64,000 nt of DNA from Acidihalobacter aeolianus (GCF_001753165.1 NZ_CP017449.1:1-64000); one strand, 5' to 3'; positions 11,517 to 22,655 are shown, counted from the stretch's first letter. Numbers and translations: made by a program. Notes: a model not told the origin generated them from the letters alone.

Positions 11517-12496
11517 GCGCCAACCTCTTTCAACAACACAAAATGCTCCGCCAGCTTCACCATCAGTTCTTTCTGAGCGGGCTTGCTTTCGGCCACCAGC
11601 AGCGCCAGCGCCACCAGAGTGTTGTCGTTGATCAGCCGCTCCACGGGCCGCGCCAGCAGGTGCTGGTTCAGGCGCAGGTACCACAGGAACAGAAAAGACC
11701 CGGTGCGCTTGTTGCCATCGGCGAAGGGGTGGTTCTTGATCACCAGATACAGCAGATGCGCCGCCCGGCTGGCGACGTTGGGGTAAAACAGCTCGTCGCC
11801 AAAGCCCTGCTCGATGGTGGCCAGGGCGGATGCCAGCCCGTCGCCGCGCACCTGGCCGAACAGCTCGGTGGCCTCGCCTTTGGCGATCAGCTCGGCCTTG
11901 AGCCGGGCAATGGCGGACAGCACGGTATCCAGTTCCAGCGCCTGCATGCCCTGCTGCTTGCCGGTCTGCCCGGTCAGGCTCTGCTCGTCGTAACCCTGCA
12001 ACAGGCTCCAACTGCGGGCGTAGTCGGCAATTACGCCCAGCACCGCTTCGCCTTCGGCGCTGACCAGTTGCTGGTTGGCCAGCGTGCGCGAAAGCAAGTC
12101 CAGCGCCTGCTCGAACTCGATGCCGCGCTCGCGCAGGCGTTGTTGGTTGAGGGTGTAGCCCTCGACCAGGTGCTGGCGCAGCACGCCGGTGGCCCATTGG
12201 CGGAAGCGGGTGGCGCGGGTCGAGTTGACCCGGTAGCCGACGGAGATAATGGCGTCGAGGTTGTAATACTCAACCTGATAGGTTTTGCCATCGGCGGCAG
12301 TTGTTGCATTTTTTGCAACAACTGCGCTTCGCTCCAACTCCTTGGTATCAAGGATGTTTTTCAGGTGGCGGGAGATCACCGACTTGTCGCGCTCGAACAA
12401 CTCGGCCAACTGCTGAAGGCTCAACCAGACCGTTTCGCCCTCCAGCCGCACCTGTACCGGCTGGTCGCCGTACTCGAAAATCACGATCTTATTCAT
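11513..12496 (-). CDS. RhuM-family protein with Fic domain
   Basis: 327 aa, starting MNKIVIFEYGDQPVQV. The N-terminal half is RhuM/virulence-protein type (WLSLQQLAELFERDKSVISR; YYNLDAIISVGYRVNS). The C-terminal half is a Fic/Doc domain with an intact HPFADGNKR motif at 256-264, so AMP or phosphate transfer to a protein target is possible. RhuM-type genes are often found inside type I R-M operons, but their role there is not settled. Coupled to hsdS through a 42-codon remnant, and to the RAYT remnant by ATGA. Frame start taken from the ATG after GGAGGGAACC. Confidence 0.8.
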   Translation of the reverse strand: MNKIVIFEYGDQPVQVRLEGETVWLSLQQLAELFERDKSVISRHLKNILDTKELERSAVVAKNATTAADGKTYQVEYYNLDAIISVGYRVNSTRATRFRQWATGVLRQHLVEGYTLNQQRLRERGIEFEQALDLLSRTLANQQLVSAEGEAVLGVIADYARSWSLLQGYDEQSLTGQTGKQQGMQALELDTVLSAIARLKAELIAKGEATELFGQVRGDGLASALATIEQGFGDELFYPNVASRAAHLLYLVIKNHPFADGNKRTGSFLFLWYLRLNQHLLARPVERLINDNTLVALALLVAESKPAQKELMVKLAEHFVLLKEVGA

Positions 12497-12617
12497 GGGT
12501 TCCCTCCCCGGGTGTTGTGGCGCCTGAACGCCACCGCCCCGCCAGCGCGAGCGTATCCAGCGCGGCGCGCTCACGCACCCAGCTCAGCAGCTCGGGGTTG
12601 ACGGGGAGGCGGGTCAT
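12489..12617 (-). pseudogene. N-terminal remnant of XRE/ImmA-like gene
   Basis: A 42-codon frame beginning [20 protein letters not shown] and then diverging to a short tail before TAA. The opening matches the usual start of XRE-type HTH proteins fused to ImmA/IrrE metallopeptidases (MTR.PVNPELLRWARE pattern). Its ATG overlaps the hsdS stop (ATGA) and its end overlaps the RhuM-Fic start, so it still may act as a translational relay. The assignment is from memory of the family. Confidence 0.5.
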
Positions 12618-13880
12618 GCCACGCGCTCCAGGAATTTCTCGGCATCCTTGATGCGCAGTTCGCCGGAGATCAGCTTGGGCAGCAGGGTGTCGCGGAGTTG
12701 GGAGAGGGTGCGGGATTCATGGATGCCGCCAATAATCTGCCCCACCCATGGCCGAACAATTTTATTAAACGTCCTAGCCAGCGCTTCTGGCGGCAACACC
12801 AAGCTGTAACGAGCCATCTCATTCCAACTCGTCCGTGGCATCTTCGTTCCAGTCGATCCCGCATTTGTGTACTCGACAAACTCATCGCTTGAAATATGGC
12901 AGAGCACAAGACCGAACCATCTTTCCTTCTTGGCGGTGACTACGACAATATCAGTGGAGCAAACACCACTAATTGGCGCGATGCCGACCTTATGGAAATA
13001 GGGGCGTAGCTTCCCGAACAGGATCTCACCTTCTCTAAACTCGAACTTGTTGCTTCCCAGTGAGTCCGCTCGATCCCAATCACTCAGAGCAATGCATCGC
13101 TTAGGCATATGTTCAAGTGCAATGTAAGGTGTATCTGGCTCAATATTATCGGGCTGGATGCTTCGGCGTGGATGCTCTGCCACATCGCCAAGCGTTCCCA
13201 ACTCCCACCCCTCCGGCTTCCCCTCATCATCCAGCCGCTCGGGAAATAGCGCCCAGATGTCGCGGGGCAGGTACGGCTCGCGCCCTTCCATCTTGGCGCG
13301 GACGGGGCCGAAGTCGACGAACCAGTCCTTGAACAGGGCGCGGGCCATGGCCTCCAGGGTCTGGTTGCGGCGGCGGTTGAGTTCGATCTTGTCGTCCAGC
13401 GTGCCGAGGATGTGGGCGATGGAACGCATATCATCAGTGCTGTTTGGAACCGGAATCGGAATCTTCCGTAAGGCACCCAACGGGATGTACTGCTGGGTTG
13501 TTCCGCGCGCTTGCTCGCGAATCAACTGCTGCGCTTGAGGTGTACGCAGGAAGTAGTAAAGCCACTTTCCATCAATCTCTCCCTTGCACTTGAAGAGACC
13601 GATGTTCTTGATGGCGAAGTCCGGATCATCTCTTATTAGGCAAGTTTCACCAACCGTGCCGATCATGGAAATTAGCACGTCCCAACGATCAACCTTGCTA
13701 CGCTTGTTGATCGCGTCGAAGTCTTCTTGCGAGATCAAATAGGCATTGCTTAGGTCAAGCCGTCCCCCGGTGATATGCCGCGAAGTCACTAGGGAACGCC
13801 CATGATCGACCGACTTCGGAGAGTCATGTGTTCCGTCGCGAACTGAGGCACAGAAATCCTCCGCCGCCAATGATTGCCAG

Positions 13881-13891
<11 letters not shown>
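12614..13891 (-). CDS. hsdS: Type I R-M specificity subunit
   Basis: Recognises the DNA target for both modification and restriction. 425 aa with two target-recognition domains (about 1-160 and 215-390), separated by a helical spacer ([20 protein letters not shown], near 165-185) and closed by a second one ([20 protein letters not shown]). The typical IPIPVP edge motif is at the end of the first domain. Overlaps the hsdM stop by 11 bp and the next frame by ATGA. Target sequence cannot be predicted by eye. Confidence 0.92.
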
Positions 13892-15455
<1,564 letters not shown>

Positions 15456-15507
15456 CTGTGATTCCTGTTGTTCATAGGCGGTGAGAATCGGTTTGCCGGC
15501 GGGCGGG

Positions 15508-15760
15508 TCAGTCCAGCACCCCCAGAAATTCCGTGGCCAGCGCCTCCGGACGCACGGCGCGAGTATCCGGGCTGCGGTGCAGCTTGACCAGACCGTAACC
15601 CTCCAGATTGCGCAGCGTGCACGATAGGTTGCTGGCGGCGCGGCCGGACAGCTCGGCCAGATCTCATACCGTGCGCGGCTGTGATCCTGTATAGGTGCAG
15701 CAGTGCCCGGTTCTCGTCTGACAACACGCCGGCCAGCTGGCAGAGCCCGCGAATCGTCAT
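15508..15760 (-). pseudogene. Degraded MarR-like HTH gene
   Basis: Two phases together resemble a winged-helix regulator. An N-terminal part ([20 protein letters not shown]) is followed in another frame by [20 protein letters not shown], then [20 protein letters not shown] and a stop at 15508. The junction contains both a frameshift and an in-frame TGA before DLAEL. It lies between hsdM and the ISL3 transposase, whose stop is 10 bp away. Probably the remains of an HTH antitoxin or operon regulator. Confidence 0.6.
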
Positions 15761-15769
15761 CAGCGTTGT

Positions 15770-17161
15770 TCAGTCGAAATCGCCCGCCTCAAGCTTATGG
15801 GCGAGCGTGGGGAGATAGGGTCCGTATTCGACCCTCCTTTCCTCAATTACAGTCTTGTATCTGCTTTGGCTGGGCGCTTGATACATTGCATCAGACATCG
15901 TGTAACCGAACGTATCCGGAGGCTGAACACGTTTCCTGACTTTCTTGCGGACGGTGGTCCGCGTATCGGCCCGAGCCTCATCATCAAAGAGCAGGCGTGC
16001 CCGGATCACGTCGAAGCTGTAGCCGCGTCCCATGCGATTCATGCCCTTGGCGATGTTGTTGATCGATTCAGTGTAGCCGTTTGAGATCGGATGATCGTAA
16101 TAATTGAATATCTCCGTCCACCAGCTATGCAGAGCGCCTTTGACTTCCCTAAATGCCCAGGCCACATTCGGATTGAGACTGGCTTCCCAATCTTTTGCAG
16201 CTCGCATCGCATCGCTTTTTGTAGGGTGGTTGTAGATGTCGTGAAATGCTTCCTTGGCGGCGTAAGCCATACCCAGATGTGGATGAAGCATGCTCCAATA
16301 ACTCAGCTTCTCCTGCGCGCTACTGCTCAAGTTGTCATGGCGTGAAAGCAGGATAAATCGGTCATTTTTGAGCTTGAGCCTTTCACGAGTAGACAGTTCT
16401 TTCCTGATCTGTTTACGCACCCGTTCAATCGCATCATTGGCCATGCGCACAACATGGAAGCGATCCGCCACGATCATGCGGCCAGGGAATTGATCCTGCG
16501 CGACCTGCCGGTAGACGCTCCACAAATCCATTGTCAGGACCTTGACTCGCCTTTTCTCTGGCAGTGCCTTGAAGTAGATGATGAGATCGGCTTTGTTGCG
16601 GGTCGGGAGCATGTCGAACAGTGCGCGCTTTTCGACGTTGGTAATCATGGCGCGGTATTGACCGATGATCTTGAGTTCATCGATACCCAACACCTCCGGG
16701 GTTTCAAAGACAACGTCCTGTTTCAGGCGGGCCACATAGTCATCGAAGATGTGGCGGACGGTCTTGTCATCGATACCCACTTCTCGGGAGAGTTCGGCGA
16801 AGGTTTTGCGCAGGCAATGTGTCTCGACGTACTTCACCAGCCGTGTTGTCGCTAAACGCTTGTCGTCGATGTCCGGTAGAGGCTCAAACAGCGTCTTGCC
16901 GCAGTTTTTGCATCGAAACCGTCTGCGCTGAATGTCGAGGGCAACGCGCTTGCCGTGTATGGGGGTATCCATGTAGGTCTGAGGCTGAGTGCCATGTCGA
17001 TATAATGACGACGCACACAAGGGGCAGGCGGTCGGCTCGACCATACCTTCCGCCTTGATACGGTAATGGTCGCCGTTCTCCTCAATCTCACGGGCTCTGA
17101 GCTGCGGCAGATTGAGAATGTCGGCCACAGAGGGCGGTAACTCAAGCATGTCTTGAGTCAT
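15770..17161 (-). CDS. ISL3-family transposase
   Basis: 463 aa. N-terminal zinc-ribbon ([12 protein letters not shown] and CKNCGKTLF, about 47-90), HTH ([18 protein letters not shown]), then the DDE-type catalytic region ([45 protein letters not shown]; late [16 protein letters not shown] with the Glu). Length and motifs are complete. It lies 209 bp inside the right transposon end, and no inverted repeat lies on its left side, so it is taken as the transposase of the whole 12.8-kb element. It may also move the 1.8-kb relative at 30694. Confidence 0.92.
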   Translation of the reverse strand: MTQDMLELPPSVADILNLPQLRAREIEENGDHYRIKAEGMVEPTACPLCASSLYRHGTQPQTYMDTPIHGKRVALDIQRRRFRCKNCGKTLFEPLPDIDDKRLATTRLVKYVETHCLRKTFAELSREVGIDDKTVRHIFDDYVARLKQDVVFETPEVLGIDELKIIGQYRAMITNVEKRALFDMLPTRNKADLIIYFKALPEKRRVKVLTMDLWSVYRQVAQDQFPGRMIVADRFHVVRMANDAIERVRKQIRKELSTRERLKLKNDRFILLSRHDNLSSSAQEKLSYWSMLHPHLGMAYAAKEAFHDIYNHPTKSDAMRAAKDWEASLNPNVAWAFREVKGALHSWWTEIFNYYDHPISNGYTESINNIAKGMNRMGRGYSFDVIRARLLFDDEARADTRTTVRKKVRKRVQPPDTFGYTMSDAMYQAPSQSRYKTVIEERRVEYGPYLPTLAHKLEAGDFD

Positions 17162-17245
17162 CGACAGGCCAGAAGTCTTAATCCATCAAAATTGTGCGCC
17201 TGGTGGCCAGAGTATTGTTTGCATCCAAAATCGAATTGCATCGAC

Positions 17246-17319
17246 CTCAACACTCCATTCCGAGTTTCGGACAAAGAGTGACATTGATGGAATCAACAGT
17301 CAATTCCGAGATGCGGATA
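17246..17319 (-). repeat. Two subterminal copies of the transposon end
   Basis: CTCAACACTCCATTCCGAGT (17246 on) and ATCAACAGTCAATTCCGAGA (17292 on) resemble the terminal repeat at 17346-17370 in the same orientation, spaced 46 and about 53 bp. They look like extra transposase-binding sites at the right end. Confidence 0.55.
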
Positions 17320-17345
17320 CATTGATCAGACCAATCAAGGGCCGG

Positions 17346-17370
17346 GTTCAACAGTGGATTCCGGATACCC
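17346..17370 (-). repeat. Right terminal inverted repeat of ISL3-type transposon
   Basis: On the plus strand it ends AGTGGATTCCGGATACCC at 17370 and is followed by the right copy of TTTTAATT (17371-17378). It pairs with 4610-4634. Confidence 0.85.
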
Positions 17371-17390
17371 TTTTAATTTGCAGCACAGGT

Positions 17391-17449
17391 TTATCCACAG
17401 TTTATTAATTAATTTTTGGCTTGTTTTTATGGCTGTGCAGGACTAGTAT
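17391..17449 (+). promoter_or_regulatory. DnaA-box match and promoter before the PRTRC operon
   Basis: TTATCCACA at 17391-17399 equals the DnaA-box consensus and is followed by an AT-rich run. A plausible promoter is TTGTTT (17421-17426), 17-bp spacer, TAGTAT (17444-17449). The ParB start is at 17511. One box alone does not define an origin. In the pre-insertion plasmid this stretch directly followed the terminator at 4574-4605. Confidence 0.4.
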
Positions 17450-17510
17450 TAACCCATCGGTTCGATTACGAACCAGCGCACCGGGCGCCATCCCGGCAAT
17501 GGAGAAATCA

Positions 17511-19274
17511 ATGATGAGTGCTGCTGCCCATGTCATGCAGGGAGGGGAGGGGTTTCAATTAATCCCCATCGACCTGATTTCGACCGATCCCGCCCTAAAT
17601 CCCCGTTCGTGGTTCGATCAGACTTCGCTGGAAGAACTGGCCGCGAGCATCAAAGAGCAGGGCATTATTGAACCCCTGATCGTCCGTCCCGCCTTGGAAG
17701 GCGAGGGCTTTCGTCTGGTTGCCGGTGAGCGCCGGTATCGTGCGGCGAAGCTCGCTGAGTTGGCCGAATTGCCCTGCGTGGTGCGCCACCTTGACGATGC
17801 CGAGGCCTTGGAAACGGCCACCCATGAGAATGTCCACCGCGAAGATATGTCGGCGCCTGATGAGGCTCTGGCGGCACGCAAGATTCTGAGTCGTTGCGAC
17901 GGCGACCACGCCGAGGCTTGCCGTGCGCTGGCGTGGCCCCCGCAGAAGCTCAAGGCACGACTGCTGCTGCTTCACGCCCACAAAGATGTGCTGACGGCCC
18001 TGACCGAACGACGCATCAAGCTCGGTCACGCGGAATTGCTCTGTACGCTTGCGGAGGACATGCAGCCCGGAACGCTTGGAAGCGTGATTGAGCAGAAAAT
18101 CAACGTGTCCGACCTCAAGGCGAAGATTTCTCAGTTCGCAATGGACCTCGACAAGGCCATCTTCGACAAAACGCAGTGCGCCACCTGCCCAAGCAATTCG
18201 GATATTCAATGTTCGCTGTTCGAGGAAACGATCAGCGCCGGGAAATGCCAGAACCGCGCCTGCTATCAGGAAAAGTCCGAAGCGGCGCTTTCGGAGAAAA
18301 GGTCCGAGTACGCGACGGAATACAGCGTCGTGTTTCTGGACACGGAAAAGGCCCCGGAGGACTACAAGCAACTCGAATCGTCCGTGGTCGGCAAATCGCA
18401 GGCCCGTGCCTGCCGTGGCTGCGCGAATTTCGGTGCAATGCTCTCGACCCGTCCCGGTTCCTTCGGTCTTGCCACGGGTGAGCAGTGCTTCGACCTCGCC
18501 TGCATGAACGAGAAGGCCGAGGCCTACCAGCGGGCCTTGGAGGCGAGCGGCGATGCACCGCAAACCGCAACCGTGAACGCAGAGGACGCGACTGACGCGG
18601 GTGCGAAAGGCGAGGCCAGTGCGTCAAGCGCCAAGACCAAGACAGCCGCCAAAAAGCCGGACACCAAGGCGGCGTCACCGGGCGTGGCTAAGCTGCCTTC
18701 GGCGGTTCTCAAGGTCAATTACCAGCAGGCACGCGATTGGGCGCGTGACACCGTTCAAACGGACCCGCACCTGCAAATGGCCTTGGCACTGGATGCCCTG
18801 ATCGGACACAGGGGTTGCAAGTTGCCGGAAAACGCCAGTGGTGCGGTGGCAGGGATTTGCGCGAGTACCAGTGGTCGCCTCGAACGGCTATTCGCCGCCG
18901 ACGATGCGCTGCTCGAAGAAATCCTGCGCCTCATAACCGGCGAGCAGGCGGCAAACAACGGCGAGAACTCCAACATTCTCGATCAGAAGCCCTGTTACAC
19001 CGCGAGCGTGCTCAAGCTGCATGAGGTCAACTTCAAGGGCCGTGTCCAACTGACCCGCGATTATCTCGACGCCCATACCAAGAATGGCCTAGAGGACGTG
19101 CTGCGCGGGGCAGGGTTTGCCGACTGGTACAACGCGGAACAGGGTGAAGGGGCTTTTGCCAAGCTCATTAAGGGCAAGAAGCCGGAAATCCTCGATGCGG
19201 TCGAAGCGGCGACCAAGGCCGGGTTCAGTGTCGATGCCCAATATGTCCCTTCCGTCCTGCATAAGCTGAGCTAA
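17511..19274 (+). CDS. PRTRC system ParB-family protein
   Basis: 587 aa; first gene of the PRTRC cassette (ParB-related, ThiF-related), a plasmid gene set of unknown role. The start at 17511 is set by GGAGAAATCA. The N-terminal ParB/Srx domain (about 12-115) has EELAASIKEQGIIEPLIVRP, the nucleotide-binding LVAGERRYRAAKLA and HENVHREDMSAPDEA. A HTH-like section and a Cys-rich part follow (CATCPSN, CQNRACY, CRGCANF, CFDLACM, about 220-330), then an Ala-rich linker and a PRTRC-specific C-terminus. It may bind plasmid DNA, but no ParA is nearby, so a classical partition role is unproven. Confidence 0.88.
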   Translation: MMSAAAHVMQGGEGFQLIPIDLISTDPALNPRSWFDQTSLEELAASIKEQGIIEPLIVRPALEGEGFRLVAGERRYRAAKLAELAELPCVVRHLDDAEALETATHENVHREDMSAPDEALAARKILSRCDGDHAEACRALAWPPQKLKARLLLLHAHKDVLTALTERRIKLGHAELLCTLAEDMQPGTLGSVIEQKINVSDLKAKISQFAMDLDKAIFDKTQCATCPSNSDIQCSLFEETISAGKCQNRACYQEKSEAALSEKRSEYATEYSVVFLDTEKAPEDYKQLESSVVGKSQARACRGCANFGAMLSTRPGSFGLATGEQCFDLACMNEKAEAYQRALEASGDAPQTATVNAEDATDAGAKGEASASSAKTKTAAKKPDTKAASPGVAKLPSAVLKVNYQQARDWARDTVQTDPHLQMALALDALIGHRGCKLPENASGAVAGICASTSGRLERLFAADDALLEEILRLITGEQAANNGENSNILDQKPCYTASVLKLHEVNFKGRVQLTRDYLDAHTKNGLEDVLRGAGFADWYNAEQGEGAFAKLIKGKKPEILDAVEAATKAGFSVDAQYVPSVLHKLS

Positions 19275-19287
19275 GGAGCGAGCCATC

Positions 19288-19764
19288 ATGTTCAAGGAAC
19301 TCGAAAAACTGATGCAGGCGGATGAAAAGCTCGCGTTCAGTATCGAACGCCTCTCCGATGGCCGTTTGCGGGTGGCGATCCTGCCGCAGCTTACGGAAGC
19401 CGCCGCCGACCTCTCTGATGAAGCGCAGGCCATCCGGGCGGGACTTGCGATGCCGCTGATCTGGACGGCGACAGCCCCGGACCTCGATGCCCGCTTTGCG
19501 GAGCAAGTCACACAGATCAGTGCAGACCGCGCTGAATTGCAGGCAGGGTTCGAGGGCGTGCAGAGCCGCTTGAAAGATGCCAAGGCGACAGCCAGTCAGG
19601 CCAAGGGCAAGGGTGGGGCGACAGCCCCGCCCCCGGCACCCGACGCGGTATCGGACGATGATGCGGAGGAATCCGGTGCGGACGCCGTACCGCCGCCCGA
19701 GCCGGTCGCGGCACCCGAGCCGGTTGCAGCCGATACCAAGCAGAACCCGGCAAGCCTCTTTTAA
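19288..19764 (+). CDS. PRTRC system protein E
   Basis: 158 aa, starting MFKELEKLMQADEKLAFSIE. The N-terminal 100 residues form the conserved part and end in a helical segment; the C-terminal 50 residues are Pro/Ala-rich and probably disordered. Function unknown. Thirteen bp after parB and followed by AAGGAG for the next gene, so part of the same operon. Confidence 0.8.
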   Translation: MFKELEKLMQADEKLAFSIERLSDGRLRVAILPQLTEAAADLSDEAQAIRAGLAMPLIWTATAPDLDARFAEQVTQISADRAELQAGFEGVQSRLKDAKATASQAKGKGGATAPPPAPDAVSDDDAEESGADAVPPPEPVAAPEPVAADTKQNPASLF

Positions 19765-19776
19765 GGAGACAAGGTG

Positions 19777-19989
19777 ATGAGTGAAGTGATCGAAATCGAG
19801 GCCCGCCGCGAGTTCCGCATGGGTGCGGTGAAGTTCCCCGATCCGGGTAGCGACTACAACCCGGAGCAGGTGCTTGAGTTCTATCGACCCAACTTCCCCT
19901 ACCTACAGGGGGCGGTGGTCGAGGGGCCGGTGGTCGAGGGCGACGTGCTGGTGTTCACCTTCGTCGTTCGCGCCAAGTCCAAGGGCTGA
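19777..19989 (+). CDS. PRTRC system protein C, ubiquitin-like
   Basis: 70 aa, starting MSEVIEIEARREFRMG after AAGGAG (8-base spacing). In the literature on prokaryotic ubiquitin-like systems this family is treated as a beta-grasp, ubiquitin-like protein. Here the chain ends FVVRAKSKG, so the last residue is a Gly, as needed for activation by an E1 enzyme without processing. Genes for an E1 (ThiF), an E2-like protein and a JAMM protease follow in the same operon. Conjugation itself is inferred, not shown. Confidence 0.8.
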   Translation: MSEVIEIEARREFRMGAVKFPDPGSDYNPEQVLEFYRPNFPYLQGAVVEGPVVEGDVLVFTFVVRAKSKG

Positions 19990-19992
19990 GCC

Positions 19993-20235
19993 GTGGACCC
20001 TGCACAGGAGACTTTGACATGGCTGGAACTGGAATGCGCGTTGATCGAGGAACCCGTGGGCGTGGAGGCGTTGATGACCTACACGCCCACGCAAAAGGTA
20101 CGCAGAAAGCGCGGGAATCGCGCAGCAGTCACGGAAGCCAGAACGGGGCAAGAGCTTCGCGCCGCCTTCGACGCTCTCGGCAGGTTGCCGTCAGCCCCAA
20201 GCCGGTTGGATTGGAAACTTTTGCCGCCAGCCTGA
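19993..20235 (+). CDS. Hypothetical protein, 80 aa (PRTRC operon)
   Basis: GTG start 4 bp after protein C. The codon third positions are GC-rich, unlike the competing frame from 20019, so this frame is preferred for this stretch. The product (MDPAQETLTWLELECALIEE...) has a basic middle (QKVRRKRGNR) and no family known to me. Its stop overlaps the probable start region of protein F. Confidence 0.55.
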   Translation: MDPAQETLTWLELECALIEEPVGVEALMTYTPTQKVRRKRGNRAAVTEARTGQELRAAFDALGRLPSAPSRLDWKLLPPA

Positions 20236-21314
20236 GCCGCATTCCGCGTATCGAGGGCTTGAGCTTCGCGGAGAAACTTGCCCCGACAGTGCCTCAACGA
20301 CGCGCCGCCGCCAATGCGCTGCGCCTTGCGCTACGCGAGGGTTGGATCAGCCTGGAAGAGGTGGCACAGGCACGCCGTCCCGAGGGCTTGTGGCTGGATG
20401 CCTCCATCATCCAACGGGTCGGCCAGCAGGCCGCAGGTTGGGTGAATCGTGGCTTCCAGAAAGGTGCTGATGTGTGTGCCGATCAGGCGATTGAGTGGGG
20501 CACCTTTCTGGCCGTGTACGCACGTGTGGAAGGCCTGTGCGTCGAGTCCGAATCGACGCTGATGCACGATGTATGGCGTAGCCCGGACACCCCGAGCGAA
20601 GCGGAAAAGCAGCGCGATCTACTGCGTATGGCGCTTGCCCTGTATCCCTTCTGCCTGACCGGGGAGGAAGGCTTTTGCTCCTATGCGTTCGGGTTCTACG
20701 GGGAAGTGGTAAGCGATCTGTCGGTGGCGCACCTCACACTGATCGTGGGTACAGACCCGGAGGACGCAGAGCGTTGTGACGCCTTGCTGTCCGAACTGCT
20801 CGCCCACAAGGCAGGCCCGAGTCTGATCGAGGAAATCGAAAACGGCGGTCTGTACTGGCTCCAGACGGCCTCGGAACTGCGACTGATCGGTGAGCGCGGC
20901 ATACCGCAACACGCATGGTACGGGCAGGCCGTCCGCATGGAAGAAGCCGAAGCACAGGGGATTGTGAAGCGGCTTGAGCGGGACGGGGTTGAGGATGCGC
21001 GGGATCGTTGCTTGCTGCTCGGGGCACGACTGCTGTGCGAACTGCACACGGATGCGTGCTTGCCCTTCTCGGAAGATACGGTCGAAGACTCGTGGGGCCT
21101 TGGCGACCTCATGGGGGTTCGCGTGGGATGTGACTCGGAAGAACAAGCCATCCGCGATTGGACGCAGCAAGGGATGGAGGCCGGTGAGGGTTTTCTCGAC
21201 ACGTTCAGTTACAACGCGCCGCCCGGTGAGGTGAGTCAGGCCTTGTTGCGCTTCGGTACCTGTGTCGGATTCACCCACACCGTTGAACAGGCGCTTAGTC
21301 AGTCGGAGGGTTGA
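20211..21314 (+). CDS. PRTRC system protein F
   Basis: About 367 aa. The open frame extends back to 20019, but those first 64 codons are Arg-rich and read as a shadow of the 80-aa gene, so a TTG at 20211 inside that gene's end is my best start; the true start is uncertain. The body has LSFAEKLAPTVPQRRAAANA, EGLCVESESTLMHDVWRSPD and a Trp/Gly-rich C-terminus. Role unknown. Overlaps protein B (stop TGA shares a base with the next ATG). Confidence 0.7.
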   Translation: METFAASLSRIPRIEGLSFAEKLAPTVPQRRAAANALRLALREGWISLEEVAQARRPEGLWLDASIIQRVGQQAAGWVNRGFQKGADVCADQAIEWGTFLAVYARVEGLCVESESTLMHDVWRSPDTPSEAEKQRDLLRMALALYPFCLTGEEGFCSYAFGFYGEVVSDLSVAHLTLIVGTDPEDAERCDALLSELLAHKAGPSLIEEIENGGLYWLQTASELRLIGERGIPQHAWYGQAVRMEEAEAQGIVKRLERDGVEDARDRCLLLGARLLCELHTDACLPFSEDTVEDSWGLGDLMGVRVGCDSEEQAIRDWTQQGMEAGEGFLDTFSYNAPPGEVSQALLRFGTCVGFTHTVEQALSQSEG

Positions 21315-22057
21315 TGAATACCATCGAAATTGCAGCGGGTCGGGTCTTGGTTACAGACCGCCCGCGACCGCAGGCCCAAGCCATCATCATGGCGCAGACG
21401 GGCTACGAGGTTGAGGTGCGACATCACCCGGTCAGGGTGGGCGAGGATGGCATCGCCACGCTAGAGGCGGGTCGCGCACTACGGTTGGGCGACGTGCGGG
21501 ACTGGCTCGCCACGCTGGATGGTCAGAAAAAGCAGGCGGGCCTGCAGTGGGTGTCAGATCGGCTGCTCGCACAGGGCGGCGGAAGCCTCCTGTGGTACAC
21601 ACCGCCTGCCGTGCGCCCGATGTACTTTCATGTCGCGGGGAAGCGGGTCACGCTCAAGGCTGTCCCGTGGCCGGGACTGATCTTTCACGCGGCGGGTGAC
21701 TCGCTGAACGTGGCGGCTTACCGGGGGCGAGGCAGGCCCAAGTGCAAAACACCGCTCTATCACTCGCCGCTGATGAATGTCGGTCCACTCGGGCAAGTGT
21801 GCTTGGGTAGCGCGACACGACCGCGCAGCCACATGACGGTCGAACAGCAGATCGCGGTCTGGAATGACGCCATATTTGAGACGAATTTCACGCACGTCAA
21901 TCAACCCGCGACGTTGCTGCCCGGAAACAAGCGCAAGAAGGTCAGTAACGCACAGCATCTGGCCTTCTGGAAGAAGCTCGAAAACCTGACCGCTTTCCCA
22001 TCAGATCGACTCAATCCGATGGGTCGCCGCTTGGAGGAATTTTGCCGTGTTCGATAG
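21314..22057 (+). CDS. PRTRC system protein B, E2-like
   Basis: 247 aa. The C-terminal half contains YHSPLMNVGPLGQVCLGSA (149-167), which matches the catalytic core of ubiquitin-conjugating E2 enzymes: His-Pro-like turn, Asn155 and Cys163 in the VCLG context. The family has been described as a prokaryotic E2 relative. Predicted partner of the ThiF protein and of the Gly-ending protein C. ATG chosen over the in-frame TTG three bases upstream. Confidence 0.78.
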   Translation: MNTIEIAAGRVLVTDRPRPQAQAIIMAQTGYEVEVRHHPVRVGEDGIATLEAGRALRLGDVRDWLATLDGQKKQAGLQWVSDRLLAQGGGSLLWYTPPAVRPMYFHVAGKRVTLKAVPWPGLIFHAAGDSLNVAAYRGRGRPKCKTPLYHSPLMNVGPLGQVCLGSATRPRSHMTVEQQIAVWNDAIFETNFTHVNQPATLLPGNKRKKVSNAQHLAFWKKLENLTAFPSDRLNPMGRRLEEFCRVR

Positions 22058-22655
22058 TCTCTATACCGATCCGCGTGACCATGCCGCATTGGGTATCACG
22101 CCGATGCTTATGGCTCCACGCTTCGGGGAACTGCCGCCTGTCGGTCTTGGTCTTTATCGCTATGTCGCGGCGCAGGATGGGGTTTATCAAGAAGCTCGTT
22201 CAAATGCCCTCGATGTGTGTCTTAGGGTTCAGAAGGGGCGCTTCCCGTATGGCTCACGGCGTGCCAGGTTCACGATGCCGTTCGGGCCGGTGCCGCAGAA
22301 GCTGCTGAACGAGTGCATTGCGCTGGCGCGGGCTGTGTTGCCGAATGAGTGGGGTGGCCTGATCGTGGTTGAGAACGGCCAGTATCGCCTCGTAGCGCCC
22401 CCGCCCACCTTGGCCAATCCACACCGGCTCGACTACAGCGTGGTCGGTATCGACCCCGAGAATATCGCGGTGGATATTCATAGCCACGGCGCAGGTCGTG
22501 CCGGGTTCAGCCCCACGGATGACGCGGACGATAGGGGTTTCTACCTCGCTGCGGTGTTGGGTCGGCTGGACCGCCCCTCGCCGGAAATCGCCATGCGACT
22601 CTGCGTGCATGGACGCCACTTGCCTATCGACTGGACCCCTTGGAGCCGCGCATGA
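22047..22655 (+). CDS. PRTRC system protein A, JAMM protease
   Basis: 202 aa, GTG start inside the end of protein B. A complete JAMM/MPN+ zinc-protease motif is visible: Glu101 (NEWGGLIV), H145-S-H147, then seven residues, S155-x2-D158. Such enzymes remove ubiquitin or ubiquitin-like proteins. Likely substrate is a protein C conjugate or precursor, but since protein C already ends in Gly, removal rather than maturation is the better guess. Confidence 0.8.
   Translation: MFDSLYTDPRDHAALGITPMLMAPRFGELPPVGLGLYRYVAAQDGVYQEARSNALDVCLRVQKGRFPYGSRRARFTMPFGPVPQKLLNECIALARAVLPNEWGGLIVVENGQYRLVAPPPTLANPHRLDYSVVGIDPENIAVDIHSHGAGRAGFSPTDDADDRGFYLAAVLGRLDRPSPEIAMRLCVHGRHLPIDWTPWSRA

Noticed and set aside
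11543-12601. 352-codon plus-strand open frame
   Set aside because: Antisense to the RhuM-Fic gene; Leu/Gln/Val-rich shadow without motifs.
17595-18563. 322-codon minus-strand open frame
   Set aside because: Antisense to the PRTRC ParB gene, which has clear domains.
20019-20210. N-terminal 64 codons of the long protein F frame
   Set aside because: Arg/Gly/Ser-rich with low third-base GC; the other frame (19993-20235) fits coding use better.
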